This document shows positions 12,541 through 24,700 of a DNA stretch of 64,000 nt, one piece after another; the stretch's first letter is position 1; each line of letters opens with the position of its first letter. Both the position numbers and the translations under genes were made by a program. A model generated the notes under the pieces. The model saw nothing but the letters and a program-made list of their open reading frames with translations, made no database searches and had not been told where the DNA came from. The stretch is taken from assembly GCA_902702965.1 (NCBI GenBank), contig CACRXP010000003.1, forward strand, positions 8,181-72,180, given 5' to 3'. Origin of the DNA: Spirometra erinaceieuropaei. Lineage: Eukaryota > Platyhelminthes > Cestoda > Diphyllobothriidea > Diphyllobothriidae.

Positions 12541-13330
12541 CCTATTCCACACCAGAAGTTATCCGTGATACACTACCCTGTGTGCTTCCTTTAGCACCCT
12601 CGGTCGCAGCAATCCTGTACTGTAAGTCAGTGCGGAGATGGATTCCTTGAAGGCGCTTTGCAGATGGCATGCGGTGTAATAAATTGACAATTTGTACCGC
12701 TTGGAAGTAGACTTTGGGGAAATTCCGTGCTAACGTCGAGATGCGAAGACCAGGCTCCTGACTTGAGACCAAACAAGAGAAGCGTAAAGAATACGGAAAC
12801 GTTGCTCGGCAAGTAATGACTTATAGTGTCTTAGCGGCAGCCCTCAGGTGTTGTCCGCAGGGGCGTCCAAGTTTGTCGTCTTTGTTGGCTAGAAGGATTT
12901 CTGGTAATGGCATGGAGAATGGCAGTAACCGCAATGAACCCATAGGTGTGGCAGTACCAGCAGAAACCGTCGTTGGGACAGGCCTAAAACTGCAAGGGAG
13001 ACCTCAGGATGCGAGAATAGAAGGATTCCGACGGTGCGAAACGAGAGCATCACGAAGCTGGGGAGCTTGAACAGGGAGGACGTCTAGAGGATTCGTGGTG
13101 CCCTCTATGGTAGGCGCAGTTGGCACAAGCGGCACGAATAGAAGCGTTCACTACAGCAGGCAGCCGGCAGCACTCGAAGAATGCGGAAACGCCATTCGGC
13201 TAGTAAGGATTTTTGGGTGCCTTAGCAGCAGTCCACGAGAGCGTGGTTTGCAGGTGGAGTTATTTACAGGTAGGCATCCGAAACAGCCTACGGAATCGTC
13301 TCATCACAAATAGACGGTTGTCCAAGTTCG
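12541..13330. repeat. Unclassified sequence with an internal imperfect duplication
   Basis: A segment of about 65 bases near 12788-12855 recurs imperfectly near 13178-13245. Shared pieces are CGGAAACG, then CGGC, then a run ending CTTAGC.GCAG.CC. The spacing is about 390 bases. No coding potential was recognised on either strand. It may be part of an old mobile element. Confidence 0.35.
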
Positions 13331-15284
13331 ACGTTAGCGTAAAGGTCACTTAAAGAAGAGCAGGACTTCTGTGCATGTACAGTGGAATTACTTGTAAATC
13401 CTGCGACTAACTTCAACGGGGGTCGTACAGAATGAACACGTGCGTATTTTTTCGGTCCGGAATCTTAATTTCATTGACAAAAAGAGGGCAGTTTTTCTCG
13501 ACAAACTCTGGTCAAATCTTGTTGTAGACTTAAGCGGAAGTAATAAGAAGGAATATCCCCCACCATTTTAAGATGACACTTTCGGGAAATCGGACGCTAA
13601 ATCCTTACAACCTACTTCGATATCTCGAAGGGAAGGTACCTGAACCTAAGATAGAAGACGAAAAAAATCTGACGGTATTCCCGTGCGACGACGCCTAATT
13701 TGAGTTTTATAATAAGCTGACTAGTCAGCTGGACATTCTGATGGAAAAAGTCCGCAAACTACTCGGCCGTCAGCGGCTGTTGGAATCAATGATTCTACAG
13801 CAGGCTAAAACTTCGGGACCGGTAGCTTCTCAGCTGCCGACGAACACGCTTGACCATCAAATACGGTCGGCTGCCGTTTCGTAATTTAAATGTCCAATTA
13901 CTGAAAAAGGAATTTCGAAACCAGCTGGTATACAACCGTATTAATCACACCCTATCTCGTTAGACTTTGTCCCTAACATGCTTAGGGGGACATAATATAG
14001 ATGAATTCGTCAAGCGAATAGTTGATAATCGATTATCTATCACTAGAAGCTATAAAGGGACTCGTGGCAGTAACATGAGATGGAAGCAAACCTGTTGGAC
14101 AGCTTGCACTCGGAAAAGGAGAAAAAAGCGTAAGGGCAACAGTGTGACCAAAGGTCGGACGCACACTGGGACTTCTCGTCACCCCCTCCTAAATCAGGGG
14201 TGGTCATTTCCCGGGCGGCCCAATTGTGCGATGTGGCTAAATTTTAGTTTAGTAAAAGATGTGGAGCGTGAATGCCGGTTCAGTTAAACGGAGGTGTAAA
14301 CTCATGGTTTTCGTGGAACCGGAGAAGGCTGGAGTTATTGTTTATTCTCAGAAAAGATCTCCAAATGCATGAAGTTCAAGTTTACGACGATGGTTTTATT
14401 GTTAAATGATCGGAGGACATTGCGCATACCATCTAAACTATTGAATACACGGTAGAAACAGAAGATTAAGGGCAGACAAGTTAGTAGGTAGGAAGAGTGG
14501 AAGGTTAACAGCGGTGCGACAGGAGTACTGTTATTTAGACTGCAGAAAAGAGTTGTGGATCTGACAACGTGAAACTCACATTGATGAACCGATACAATGT
14601 GCATGAATAAATACCAACAAGCATGGAGCAGTCAGAAATTGCGAAACGCAAATGATATGGGGTGGTCTATAAATGAACTTGAAACTTTATTCTCTACGAT
14701 TGATGGGAGTTCGCGTCTATCATTCACCATTACTATTTTTGTGTTCTCAAAATAATGCACGGGTTTGAATCCTCGCTGAATTTTGACTGCTTTGAAAGGG
14801 TTCACAGCGGGAGCGGTGACGTGTTAGTCCATTCGGTTTGGCACATGAACGGAAGGAAGGATGGAAAACAAAATGGGCATTATAGAAATTACTTGACCCT
14901 ATTCCCTTACCGCCACCGAACATTTATTGGTTTGTAATTTGCTGGCGGTGTTGGCCTCTTAACAACAAGCTACGATTTTTAATCATTGGCCCCGCGCAGC
15001 AACGCGACAAAACTGCATTGACGGATAGATGTTTGGTGCGACGAATTGTGGTGTCTCGAAATAACGCGACTGGTTGACATATGAGACGCTGGAAATTCCG
15101 GTCATTTTTTCCCGATGTGTTTGTGAGCGCTCTTTTTAGTATGTTGTACTACTCGAAAAACGGTATCCATTTTGGTCTCCGTGGGTCAGTGCGACGATGG
15201 CTGTGGAAAAGTTCATTAATGCCCTAAGCAACTACTGGTCACTGAAATTCCTTTTGGAGCCTACTGGTATAAAAGGCCATTGCA
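13331..15284. other. Nothing recognised
   Basis: Only short reading frames with no recognisable motif. No repeat shared with the rest of the window was noticed. Confidence 0.4.
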
Positions 15285-15345
15285 TATATAGATAGATAGA
15301 TAGATAATTTTTATTAAAGACCCGTCGGGGTCCCATCAAAGCAAG
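15285..15345 (-). repeat. LINE 3' terminus: hairpin plus (TATC)n tail
   Basis: On the minus strand GACCCCGACGGGTC forms a five-base-pair hairpin with a CGAC loop. It is followed by TTTAATAAAAATTATC and further TATC units. A terminal hairpin followed by short tandem units is the usual recognition end of CR1/L2-like LINE RNAs. Confidence 0.7.
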
Positions 15346-16003
15346 TTAAAATAAATTTGCATGCGAGTTTTAGACGAGGTAGGCCGAATCTTTACAAAAT
15401 GCAATTCCTAGTTTCTAAAGTAGAAGTCCATTGAGAAACATGATGAGTGAGGGGTGAAAAAAAACTCCTTAGAAAAAGTTCAAAATGGTTGGATTAATGT
15501 TACAGGAGAAAAAAACCCTCTTTAAATAATAACAGAAAAAAGCGAGCAGGACTGGCCTGTAGGTGGCGGTATATAACGGAATGTTGTCGGTCATCGTCAG
15601 GGTAGCAATAAATGTCAGCCTTGATGGGTACGAATGAGGGTCAGACAGGAGTGGCTTGCAAATGGCATTGTATACGGGATTCACAATTGAGATCGCCTGG
15701 GCCTGATTGGTACGCCGCGTCAAAGAGGCCAGACGAGAGGAACCGAGATGCGATCGGCCACAGCACGCTTCGAGCTCAGCCGAGCAGTGAGGAAGGGAGG
15801 TACGACCGAACTACTAGTAAACAGTGAAGACTGAGGGTTCCGCCGTGAGTGTCGACAGACCGCATGAGGTCGGAATGCGGGAGGTGACATCAAAAACCGC
15901 GAAAATTGTTGCTATGGGGGAGGAGTGATAGCAGTGGATTTAGAAACCAATGCAAAACAGGGGTTTCTAATGATATAATTAAGAGTTACCACTAGATCTA
16001 CCA

Positions 16004-18447
16004 CTAAATCCCAGGAGGACCCTTCTCGAAGTCAAGAATCTGAGTGTTCGGAAATGCGACCGTTAACAGTGCCTTTATGCTTTCCGGTGTAAGATGTTTG
16101 CGCAATTTCGACTTGAATACCAGTAACTTAGGCGATAATCTAATTTCAGGCGGAAGATTATTCCAAAGGAAGGCATATTTGGAAGCAAAGAAGAGGGAGC
16201 GCTTAGATGTAGTACAAAGAGGCGGCGGAATCACCATGCAGGAGTTGCGCGTGGCATAAGACCGATCTCTCGGAGTGAGAGTGTCAATGTGCGGAAGACT
16301 GGAGCTAGAGTTGATGCGAAAAAGGAAGCAAAGGCCAGCTTCGAGTCTTCTAACACACAAAAACTTCATGTTCGCCAGCTGACATCTCTGAGTATAAGAA
16401 ATACTGGACGAAGCTTGAGAGAACAGTTTCCGAGTGAAAACCCTCTGAACATTTTCGATTTTATTACGGTCAGAGGCGTTCATTAAACCGAAGAAAGGAC
16501 AGCAATATTCGAGGACTGGAAGAACAAACATTTGATAAAGTCTTAGCTTCATTTCCGGAAGGAAAAAATTATGCGATATGAATCCACATATCTGCGTGGC
16601 TTTGGCATATATTCTATCTGCATGAGGTAATTAAGCAAGTTTGTTTGTATAACTTAGACCTAGGTCCTTTATGGTGAGGCATTCTGAGAGTGGGTTATTC
16701 TGAAAAATTATGGGACCAGGAAGTTTGGTAGGACCAAAAGACATGAAACTACACTTGGATGATGAAAACTCCATCTGCCATGTCGAACTCCATCTGCTTA
16801 AGCGTAGTAAATCGGCATAAATTTTTTTCAACATAAACATTTGCGGTGTCCTTAGAGTATGAGTAAACACACTTGAGGTCATCGGCATAAGTAAAAGTTT
16901 GCGAATTTTCGAGTTCAGTCGAAATATCATTGATGTACAGAAGAAAGAGTAGCGGACCCAGGACCGTTCCTTGAAGTACGCCACTCGTGATCGAGTGGGT
17001 TGTCGAGTAGTTATTACCGACCATGACTTTCTGATATCGGTTGGACAGATAGGACCTGATGAAGTCGAGTAGAGGCGGCCGGATGCCGAGAGCTTCCAAT
17101 TTACTAAAAGACGTCTCTGGGGCACCTTGTCAAGGGCTTTGCTAAGATCAAAGTAAATAACAACCACTGACATCAATTGTACTAAGTGTCCTATCTGAAA
17201 GTGATCGAAAGAAAGGGACCGGATCGGACTCGGTAGCAAGGTGTTTTGCAAAGAAAGCACTAAACAACTCCGCCTTGCCAGTATCATCGGTGAGGAAGAC
17301 TTTGTTATCATTTAGCATGGGTGGAAGTTCATGACCACGCTTAGAGGAGGACCGATGACGGAAGATGTTAGCGACGGATTTGCCAGGGTTCGAACCACTG
17401 AGAGCAATTGATTCTCTTTGCCTGTCGCGCGCTTTGCGCATCCTTGAGGCCATCTCAAAGATCTCTGTGATTCTAAGATGAACTGATAAGGAACTAGTGG
17501 ATTGGTCACGCAGTTGTCGCCTCAACTTTTTTAGTCTGTTCTGAAGAAAATGACGAAGAAGAGAATCTGAAGAATTAGGCTTGAGATCTCTACGCGGCAC
17601 AAACTCTAGAATGACCTTGGAAACATTGGACATGACATCACGAAGAATGGTTACATCGCTACAAGTGAGGAAGCCACACCAATCCAAGGATCTCATATAG
17701 TTATTTATTAAGTCGCTATCTACGCAGTCGTAGTTCATGAAAGTCTGAACGGCGCTTGTCTTTTTTGAAAAGGCAAGCGGGAGGCAAAAATGAATTAATA
17801 CGTGGTCACTGTCAAAGAGATCCTTTTTTAAAGCAAAACAAAAAGGAGTAATGTCATTGGTAAAGATTAGATCTAAAACGTGATTATCTCTTGTTGGAGA
17901 GCGCACCAGTTGGGACCAATTAGAAAAAATTGACAATATCTTGAAAGGGCTGGAATCGGGGTGGGCAGCTATTGGAGACCCAGTCAATTTCAGGAAGGTT
18001 AAAATCCCCAGTGATTATTTTAACATCGAAAGCAGCTTCCGAAATTAATTTAAAGATTTCACATAGTTGTGAATCATCACTGGCTAAAGAATTTGGGGGA
18101 TTGTAGATACAGCCAATGATTGCCTTTCTTTGCGGCGAGAGAATAACGGATGCAAAGCAGAAGTTTCCCGTGAATGAGGAAACATCCAAGTAATAGGGAG
18201 AGTGCTTTAGGTAGGATTTAAGATAAAGAAGACAACCACCCCCACGCCTAGTCGTGCGGTCTTGGCGGTAAAAATCGAAGTCATCTATGAGAAGGGCAGA
18301 GTCAGGAATTAGAGAATGTGTCCAAGATTCTGTTACACATATAATGTCAGGCGTCATTTCCAGAGCAATGGCTCTGATTTGGGCCATCTTGTTTATAACA
18401 GACCTGACATTCAATAATGTAATATCTAATGTGTTTCGAACGGCCAT
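16004..18447 (-). pseudogene. LINE ORF2: endonuclease, truncated reverse transcriptase, C-terminal domain
   Basis: The start at 18447 gives an APE endonuclease: LLNVRSVINK, IICVTESW, then IITGDFNLPEIDW near 17990. The following frame carries the end of the endonuclease (LDLIFTND, DSDHVLIHF) and a linker. Near 17160 the linker (TLSTIDVSG) jumps straight into the RT middle (FDLSKALDKVPQRRLL), so the RT fingers are deleted. RT continues in two frames, with GVLQGTVLGPLLFLLYIND and the catalytic FTYADD (about 16900-16980). The C-terminal part at 16552-16004 is intact in its own frame. An active protein would nick target DNA and reverse transcribe the element RNA; this copy cannot. Confidence 0.88.
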
Positions 18448-18465
18448 GCTATTTTCGACGGTATT

Positions 18466-19322
18466 TTAAAAAAATGGAGGCGGATATGTAAGCTGCGAAT
18501 TAATGACACTTGGAGAATAAGTACCAGTTAATTTAGAGTTATTGACGTACGGAGGGTCAGCAAGAGAAGGTTGAGTATGAGACCTAAAGGAGGTGGGGAT
18601 ATAGTTTTGAAACATTGGAATGCTAGGGGAGTTAGAACATGGATAGACTTGTTGGTAGTTAAATAATGGAGGAAGGGGAGGAGGAGGAGGAGGAGGAGGA
18701 GGGAGGCTAGAAGGAAAGTAGGGGCTAATGGGTGAGGGTAGGCCACTAAAAGAATGAAATGGTGGGAAACCAGGTCTAGATTGGAAGTCAAAGGAGATAG
18801 GTTGACGTACCTGAGCGCAATTGGCCTTAAGTGGTGGGAAGCCTGAACTAGGTTGGGGCAATTCATGTATGAATTATTTGCTGGATATATAATAGGGCTT
18901 TGATAAGTAACCGGTACGCAGGACAGAGAATTATTCGGGGATATAATTGGAGCTGCGGGGTTTGTAGACGTGCTGGGCTGAAGATGCATGTTAGATGTAA
19001 GAGAAGGCGTCGTACCCCTAAACGGAACTGTACTACCTATCTTTTCGGTCGGAGTCTGATTCGATTTTCGAGTCTCACCGTTCTGACGCCAAGCCACGGG
19101 TGACTTAGCTGTAGACCTTACAGCACCCAGTTGGACAATAGAAGTTATCGGTCTAGCTGATGTAGACGGATTTTCATGTGTCTCAGCGGGACTATCCGGA
19201 GGATACGAAACGACAAATGGGGCTGCTGCTGCTGCTGCAAGTTTAGGGGCAGGCAAATGCGTCGGATGCACAAAATGAGAATTGCAAAGTGCGATTAGTG
19301 AACAACGGGCATAGACTAGCAA
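18466..19322 (-). pseudogene. LINE ORF1, Ser/Pro-rich, with poly-proline tract
   Basis: The N-terminal part reads from 19322 in one frame (Ala-, Ser-, Thr- and Pro-rich, with an AAAAAA run). The frame changes near 18850 and the C-terminal part continues in another frame to about 18466, with a run of nine prolines encoded by a (GGA)n tract on the plus strand at about 18672-18705. The position just upstream of the endonuclease suggests the ORF1 RNA-binding or accessory protein of the LINE. No zinc knuckle or RRM was seen. Confidence 0.6.
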
Positions 19323-20815
19323 AACTCGAAAGGAGATGGCAGCGGGCAGTTCTTAGAGAAAAGGCCTGTATTTAAGGAAATTCAAAGAAAAAAACAGGTA
19401 CTAAAATCGTAAGATCTCACAGAAAAACCACTAAAAATAATATCCTCCACTTATCTTTAAATTTAAAACCCAGCGGCTTGTTCCCAGGGTAGGGCTGGCG
19501 GATATATCCATAATATGAGATCGAACAATAACGAGACTGCGTGTTTCAGGATTGAAATTGGAAGTGAATTACTTCATGGGACACATAAAGCACGATTGTG
19601 TCCGAGTTTTTTCCGTCGGATTTCACGGTCGAACCTTCGAATTAAACCACCACACGACGTATGGGCCGCAGTAAATTCACCGCACATACTGCACGTTATA
19701 AAAGAACTTTTGTAGTTCATAAAGGCCAAATTTTAGCAGGATTTACGCAATTTTGTTCTTCCTCGTTTGCATAAACATCACATGAGAAAGTTATCATCGA
19801 GCTACAAAATTAGCAAAAACTCAGAAACACCGGTCTTACTCGGAAGGACTTCAGCGCTTTAATGCTACCCACTGACCTATAGATAATGGTCGGATGTTCT
19901 TTTGTTACTTTTCGAAGACAATAACTTTGTCCAACAATGAATGCTTTATGGGGACCTGCTTTCCTTGACATTTATTGCCTCGCTTTCATGGACACACAAG
20001 GAAGCTCGACAGGAACATGTTCAGACTGAATCTTCAGCCTGAATTCTTCACGTACGGGGGTTAAAATAGCGGAATGACCTCCTAGAATCAGTGGTGGTGG
20101 TTACATCGATGTGGCTTTCCAGGGGATATTTGAACGATTACTTATGCCCCTTGTTTTCCTTTGACATACTTAACGTGAACTAGTGACCATATCAGGTCCG
20201 CGTAAAAATTCTTTAAGACGATACTATTCAAGTTGCATGAACTCTATTTTTTAGTGAATATTTGTTCAGAATTTCTGTAGATGATATGTGAAAATTGGGT
20301 TTCCAGGGTTTTACCAATTGTCCTTGAAGACAGACGGAATACTTCGAGCATGTAAATATTAAAGTATTTCTCAGCTGCACAAGGGCTGCACTGTATACAG
20401 ACGCCCTTTGCCCTAGTTCTTTACGGCCTCAGACGTTTTACGGCGTTTTGTCTAAATGAAACTTGTCGGAGGAAACCTGACAGTCAGGACGTGCGTCTAA
20501 CTAAAGTGTTTGTTCTTAATCCACCAGAAGCGAACATACGATAATAAGAGCTGAAATCTAAACTAGCTGAGAAAAAAGCGAGATATACGAAGACAGGCCT
20601 CCATTCGGATGAGTGAATCTTCTTTCCAACGTCGTAAGACCCGGAGAAACCTGTCTGAATTCAAGGTTGCTCGCGCAGCAGCACATTTTGGTTTTGAAAA
20701 GTGAGCAGCTGCCGCCTGTGAAAGTCGCCTGATTCATGTAAGAATATTTTAGCGTTTTTATTCACTCTTTGAATAAGGCACGTAGCGGTTTAATAGGGGC
20801 TTTCTGAGATTGTAT
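19323..20815. other. Nothing recognised
   Basis: AT-rich and without recognisable coding or repeats. It might include the 5' untranslated region of the LINE that ends at 19322. Confidence 0.4.
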
Positions 20816-21200
20816 AATTTTTTTACACACACACATACGAAAGTTCGACCGTCGATTTCGACGATGTCCACCGTGTGTCCCACAGACTGCATTGTGGGAA
20901 CAGAGACGGTGACTTACGCAGGGTTAATAGTGCCCGCAGACTTGCGTAGCATCTACCTACACTCTCTCCTCCTCCCCCGCCTGAGCCCGGTGCCAAGACA
21001 GAGTCAAGAAGACCGGAGACGAGGGAGGCCGCAGGTGGATGGCTCGGACCGATCCTCACCTTAGCGCTCGACTCCGCACCCCTGGTCCACACAAAAAATG
21101 ACCAGGATTTCAACCAACACAACAGAGGATTTGGAGGCTGGCACGACCGAAGCCGCACCTAGGCGTGCCGCCGACGCCTGACTCGTATCCCACACTGTGG
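20816..21200 (+). repeat. Dispersed repeat R, plus-orientation copy
   Basis: It begins after a short (CA)n tract and carries the unit's marker blocks in order: TTCGACGATGTCCACCGTG, GGTGACTTACGC, AGACTTGCGTAGCATCTAC, CTGAGCCCGGTG, AGTCAAGAAGACCGGAG, CGCAGGTGGATGGC, and CCCTGGTCCACACAAAA. The stretch just to its right (21201-21350) matches the 3' end of the RTE LINE seen at 47481, on the minus strand. Confidence 0.7.
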
Positions 21201-21350
21201 TGGGAATGCCATAGAGGTTAAATTAAAAAGGAGCCATTGCAGCCTGACTCCCAGACCTCCAGTCCAGCTGGAGGTTCAAGTTATCCCGTCAGTTGGCAAC
21301 CTTCCAAGCCACGGCTTTAAGCACACCGTGATAGCTTCAAGCGCGTCAGA
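21201..21350 (-). mobile_element. RTE LINE (family beta) 3'-end fragment
   Basis: On the minus strand TTGCCAACTGACGGG and GAGTCAGGCTGCAATGG match the 3' end of the RTE LINE at 47481-50060 (TGCCAACTGACGGGCC, GAGTCAGGCTGCAATTAC). It is only the terminal 150 bases, as expected of a 5'-truncated insertion. Confidence 0.6.
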
Positions 21351-21364
21351 TTGTTTATAGTGAG

Positions 21365-22045
21365 AAGGAGATGAGCTGAGTCATCGACCTCACTCTTCCT
21401 TCCCATTCCAACACCCTTACCGCTGCCCGAGCCGGTCGCCACACTGGAGTGGGAAATGGGCGCGGTGGCTGCCACGGTCGACTGACCGTGACTGCGCGCG
21501 CCATAGCACGACCTGGTCCCCCATACACACACAAACACCAGGATTTCACACAACGGGGGTTGAACGGCGTGTATCTGATTTGTGTGAGAGGGCCGTGGAA
21601 GGTGCTGTTTCAGCCCGTCGCCCAGCCGACCAGTCCGCCACTCCACATCTCGACTTCCTCATAGATTCTGTCGATGAAGTCTCTGCGCGCATACAAATTT
21701 CTGAAATGCGAACACGTAGAAATATCCTTCTTGGTTGTAGTAGACTTCCTGAAACATTTTAGGCGTTTTCTGCTGCCATTTCTCATTTGTTTAGTCGTAA
21801 TAGTTTGACCGTCCTTTCCGACGACATCCACTGTGTGCTCCGCAGTAGAGGGTGACATTCGCATGAATTAGTTTTTAGTGGCAGTAGACTTGCACTGCAT
21901 CTGCCGCACTCGCTTTTCCTCGCCTATCTGGGCCTCGCGCCAACACAGAGCCTAAAAATCAAAATCGATGGAGGGCGCAAGTTGCTGGGACAACGAAAAC
22001 CAGCAGGTAGGCGTACCAAAACACCAAGATTTTACACGACAGAAG
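21365..22045 (+). repeat. Two partial, diverged copies of dispersed repeat R
   Basis: 21370-21580 matches the right part of the unit (GGGCGCGGTGGCTGCCACGG, CACGACCTGGTCCCCCATAC, ACACCAGGATTTCACACAAC). 21795-22045 restarts at the left part (TTTGACCGTC, CGACGACATCCACTGTGTG, GTAGACTTGCACTGCATCTGC) and runs on to AAACACCAAGATTTTACACG. Both are diverged and non-coding. Confidence 0.5.
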
Positions 22046-22954
22046 AAAAGAGAGTCGATTGGGATTTCAAATTGCGAGGCGGGTCACGTGCGTGGACGTG
22101 CCGTTACACCGATGTTGGCATATGTTACGGGACCGCATTCCGAAAAACGCCTGCCGGACCCCGATCTAACCTCCGTGCTGGTTCAAACCATCTACTGAGC
22201 AGTCCGTCTTGAGTCAAACAACGTTTACATACGCAACGCCAAACGGAACAATAGACTGTCATCGCATCTCTTCCAACTGCAGTAGAGACCGTCAAGAACT
22301 TAACAATTGGCTGGCTTGAAAGACAGAAAAGTTCTAGGATATGGGGAAGTCAGCGAACGGTAAACCCATTTACGGTCACTAAGAGAATCTACGCGTCCTA
22401 TAATATCAAACTCTCATCATCAGTCTGCGGGAGATCCGGTAACAGACTGATCTTCGTGTACGTCGGTGCTGGTCTTGATAATTTGCAGTCCTTGCAAGAA
22501 AAGCTCGGGACGGCGCACCAGATATCCTCACTTAATCCCGAACGTCACTGGCCATATTGGATATCCGAGTCATTCTGCTGTATTAGTTGGAAAGCCCCAG
22601 CGACTTCCAGAGCATTCACAAAGTCAAAATTGTCGTTTTGACTGTGATTTTGCCTTTTAGAAACCAATTATTCTGATCATACGCCACGAAACAATAATAT
22701 TTCACAAGGCCCAATATGGCGACGTTTTATATCAGATGGGTGTTTGTTTAGCACGACAGTCAGAACGTCGAGATCCTGAAGCCGAACACCGCTACCAAAG
22801 TGACTGATTTGCAAAAGGGTTTGTTTTAACATAATGCAGCGTTGGATTTGAATAACGAGTCAAAAGTGCGAATAAGGGTGTAATTTATAATCTTGTATTT
22901 GTTGGGACAGATATAGGCATATCCTATTGGCTCCAAATAATGGAGATCGGTGAG
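22046..22954. other. Nothing recognised
   Basis: Short reading frames only. No shared repeat was noticed. Confidence 0.4.
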
Positions 22955-23060
22955 ATAAATAAATAAATAAATTTTTATTTAATGCCAGTTTACAGGCATT
23001 GTCAAGGGAAGCGTTGAAACATAAATCCGACCGGCAGCGAAAAAAACTCCTGAGCTAAAG
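22955..23060 (-). mobile_element. LINE 3'-end fragment with (TTTA)n tail
   Basis: On the minus strand the sequence ends TGCCTGTAAACTGGCA (a TGCC/GGCA hairpin), then TTAAATAAAAATTTA and TTTA units. The same arrangement and adjoining bases recur at 30760-30838. It resembles the terminus of the 15285 LINE in design but not in sequence, so it marks a second LINE family; only the 3' end is seen here. Confidence 0.65.
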
Positions 23061-23277
23061 GGATAACGCACATTCGAGTATATTAGTGTAAACGGTTGGT
23101 TCAGACGATGAGCGGTATGTATCTGAGAAATAAAAATGGTGCTAAATAAAAGATGGAAAGCAGAAGACGATGAAATTTTTCATTGTTCGTCATGTCTAAG
23201 AATAGAGAATGTAGGAAAGCAAATATTTTCCGAAAATGCTATCGCCCCCACAATTAAAATTTCCCTTTCGTATGCCT

Positions 23278-24470
23278 ACATTCTACATATCTACTGTATA
23301 TAGAGATCGGTGGCAACTTCCTGAAAACTTCCTTTTGGATCGACACCAGGTTGTGTGCATCGGTCAAGGGAAATCAGATCCCGCTGTCGTCGAGAGTGGT
23401 GTTCCCCAGAGTCCAGTACTGGGACCCATTTTGTTCTTTATATACGTGGACGATGCCGTTAAAACTTAAGACTGCAAAGCAGCAATTTTTGCCGATGACA
23501 TGAAGATATGGAGTGTGGTTCGTGGTCCTGCCGACGAAGGCAGAACGCAGATGAACTTAAATCAATTGGAGGAGTGGACAATCTGTTGGTTCCTGCAGTT
23601 TAACGTTGTCCAAATGTAGCATATTGTGCCTAGGCAACACAGCCAAATCCGCCAGCACAACAGACTACTTTCTGAACGGTGCAGCCCTACAAGAGGTCGA
23701 AGCACAAAAAGATCTCGGTGTGCTGACGACCAGTTCCCTAAAACGATCCGCCCATTGTTCGAGGGTGGCAAAAGTACAATGTCAGTACTGCATGCCATCA
23801 GGCGTGCGTTTATGGATATTGGCGAAAAAGCTTTCTTAAAGACATTCGGAACATTCGTCCGGCTGCATTTGGAGTACGGCATACACGCCTGGAGACCGTG
23901 GAGCCTCGAAAGAGTTCAGAGGAGAGCCACGAAGATGGTTAGGGGACAAACTCCTTTCCTTATGCAACTCGCCTAGTAAATCTGAACTTCTTCCCTTTGA
24001 GTTACAGGCAACTTCGCGGGGATCTCTTGCAAGTCTTCCGCATTGTAAAGGGGTTGGATTGCAGTCTGGCCTTCGAGGAATTTTTTGAATTTGCTGCCGC
24101 GACCAACCTCCGAGGTCACCCATTAAAACGGCGAACTCAGAAGGCAAGGCTGAATGTGCGGAAGTTCTCCTTCTCTGGTCGAGTGGTCAAACCATGGAAA
24201 GTCCTTCCCTCAGTTGCTGTTATGTCACCATATATACAAAGTTTTAAAATGAATCGACATATTTATGTTCCCAAATGACCAAGGGCGGTGAGAAGTCTAG
24301 CCCATCCCCAGTAACTCGTTCCCATTTTGTCCTACCATTACGGGCTCAGTCGAACTGTTTCAGCCCAAGACATTTATCTGTATGCCACACATTTTTTACG
24401 TTACAAATGGCGTACTCAGAAGCTTACGCCTATTTTCCTCAAGAAATTGAACTGAAATGAACTGAATTGG
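23278..24470 (+). mobile_element. CR1-like LINE, RT fragment with (TGAAC)n-type tail
   Basis: Frame-shifted plus-strand pieces read ESGVPQSPVLGPILFFIYVDDAV (RT palm; broken here into shorter cores such as VLGPILFFIYVDDA), then FADDMKIW with the catalytic ADD, then QKDLGVL, HLEYGIHAWRPW and RRATKMVRG, and finally NLRGHPLKRR. It ends in an untranslated stretch with AATTGAACTGAAATGAACTG. It is 5'-truncated and has several frame breaks. The same family recurs at 44410-45868. Confidence 0.82.
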
Positions 24471-24492
24471 TGGGGTGCACAACTAGTACACG

Positions 24493-24690
24493 TGCTAAGA
24501 GCTCAAGGGCATGGTCTGTTTCTTTTAGTTCCAGCCCGAGCTCGTCCATGTTCTGTATGTATCTCTTATCGCCAGATTTTTGTTGTCGGGCCCTAGTAAT
24601 TGACTTCTCGTCTTTTCATTCTTGCTGTTGACTTCCCTTTTTCGGTTAGCACCTCGGTCTTACAGCAGAACAGTAATAACTCGGCGGTGC
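24493..24690 (+). repeat. 5' LTR of the old Gypsy element
   Basis: It starts TGCTAAGAGCTCAAGGGCATGG and aligns with the block at 29075. The right border is estimated from the position of the gag start at 24701. Confidence 0.55.
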
Positions 24691-24700
24691 GGAGCTTACC

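Larger units (their letters stand above)
15285..19322 (-). mobile_element. CR1/Jockey-like LINE, nearly full length but inactive
   Basis: Reading down the minus strand the order is ORF1 (19322 to about 18466), ORF2 (18447 to 16004), a 3' untranslated part of about 700 bases, and a 3' end with a small hairpin and a (TATC)n tail at 15285-15345. An APE-type endonuclease plus RT with YADD and a CR1-type C-terminal domain (VLPVLEYCCPFFG) place it in the CR1/Jockey group. Frameshifts, and loss of the RT fingers near 17160, make it inactive. The 5' end is not defined beyond the ORF1 start. Confidence 0.88.
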
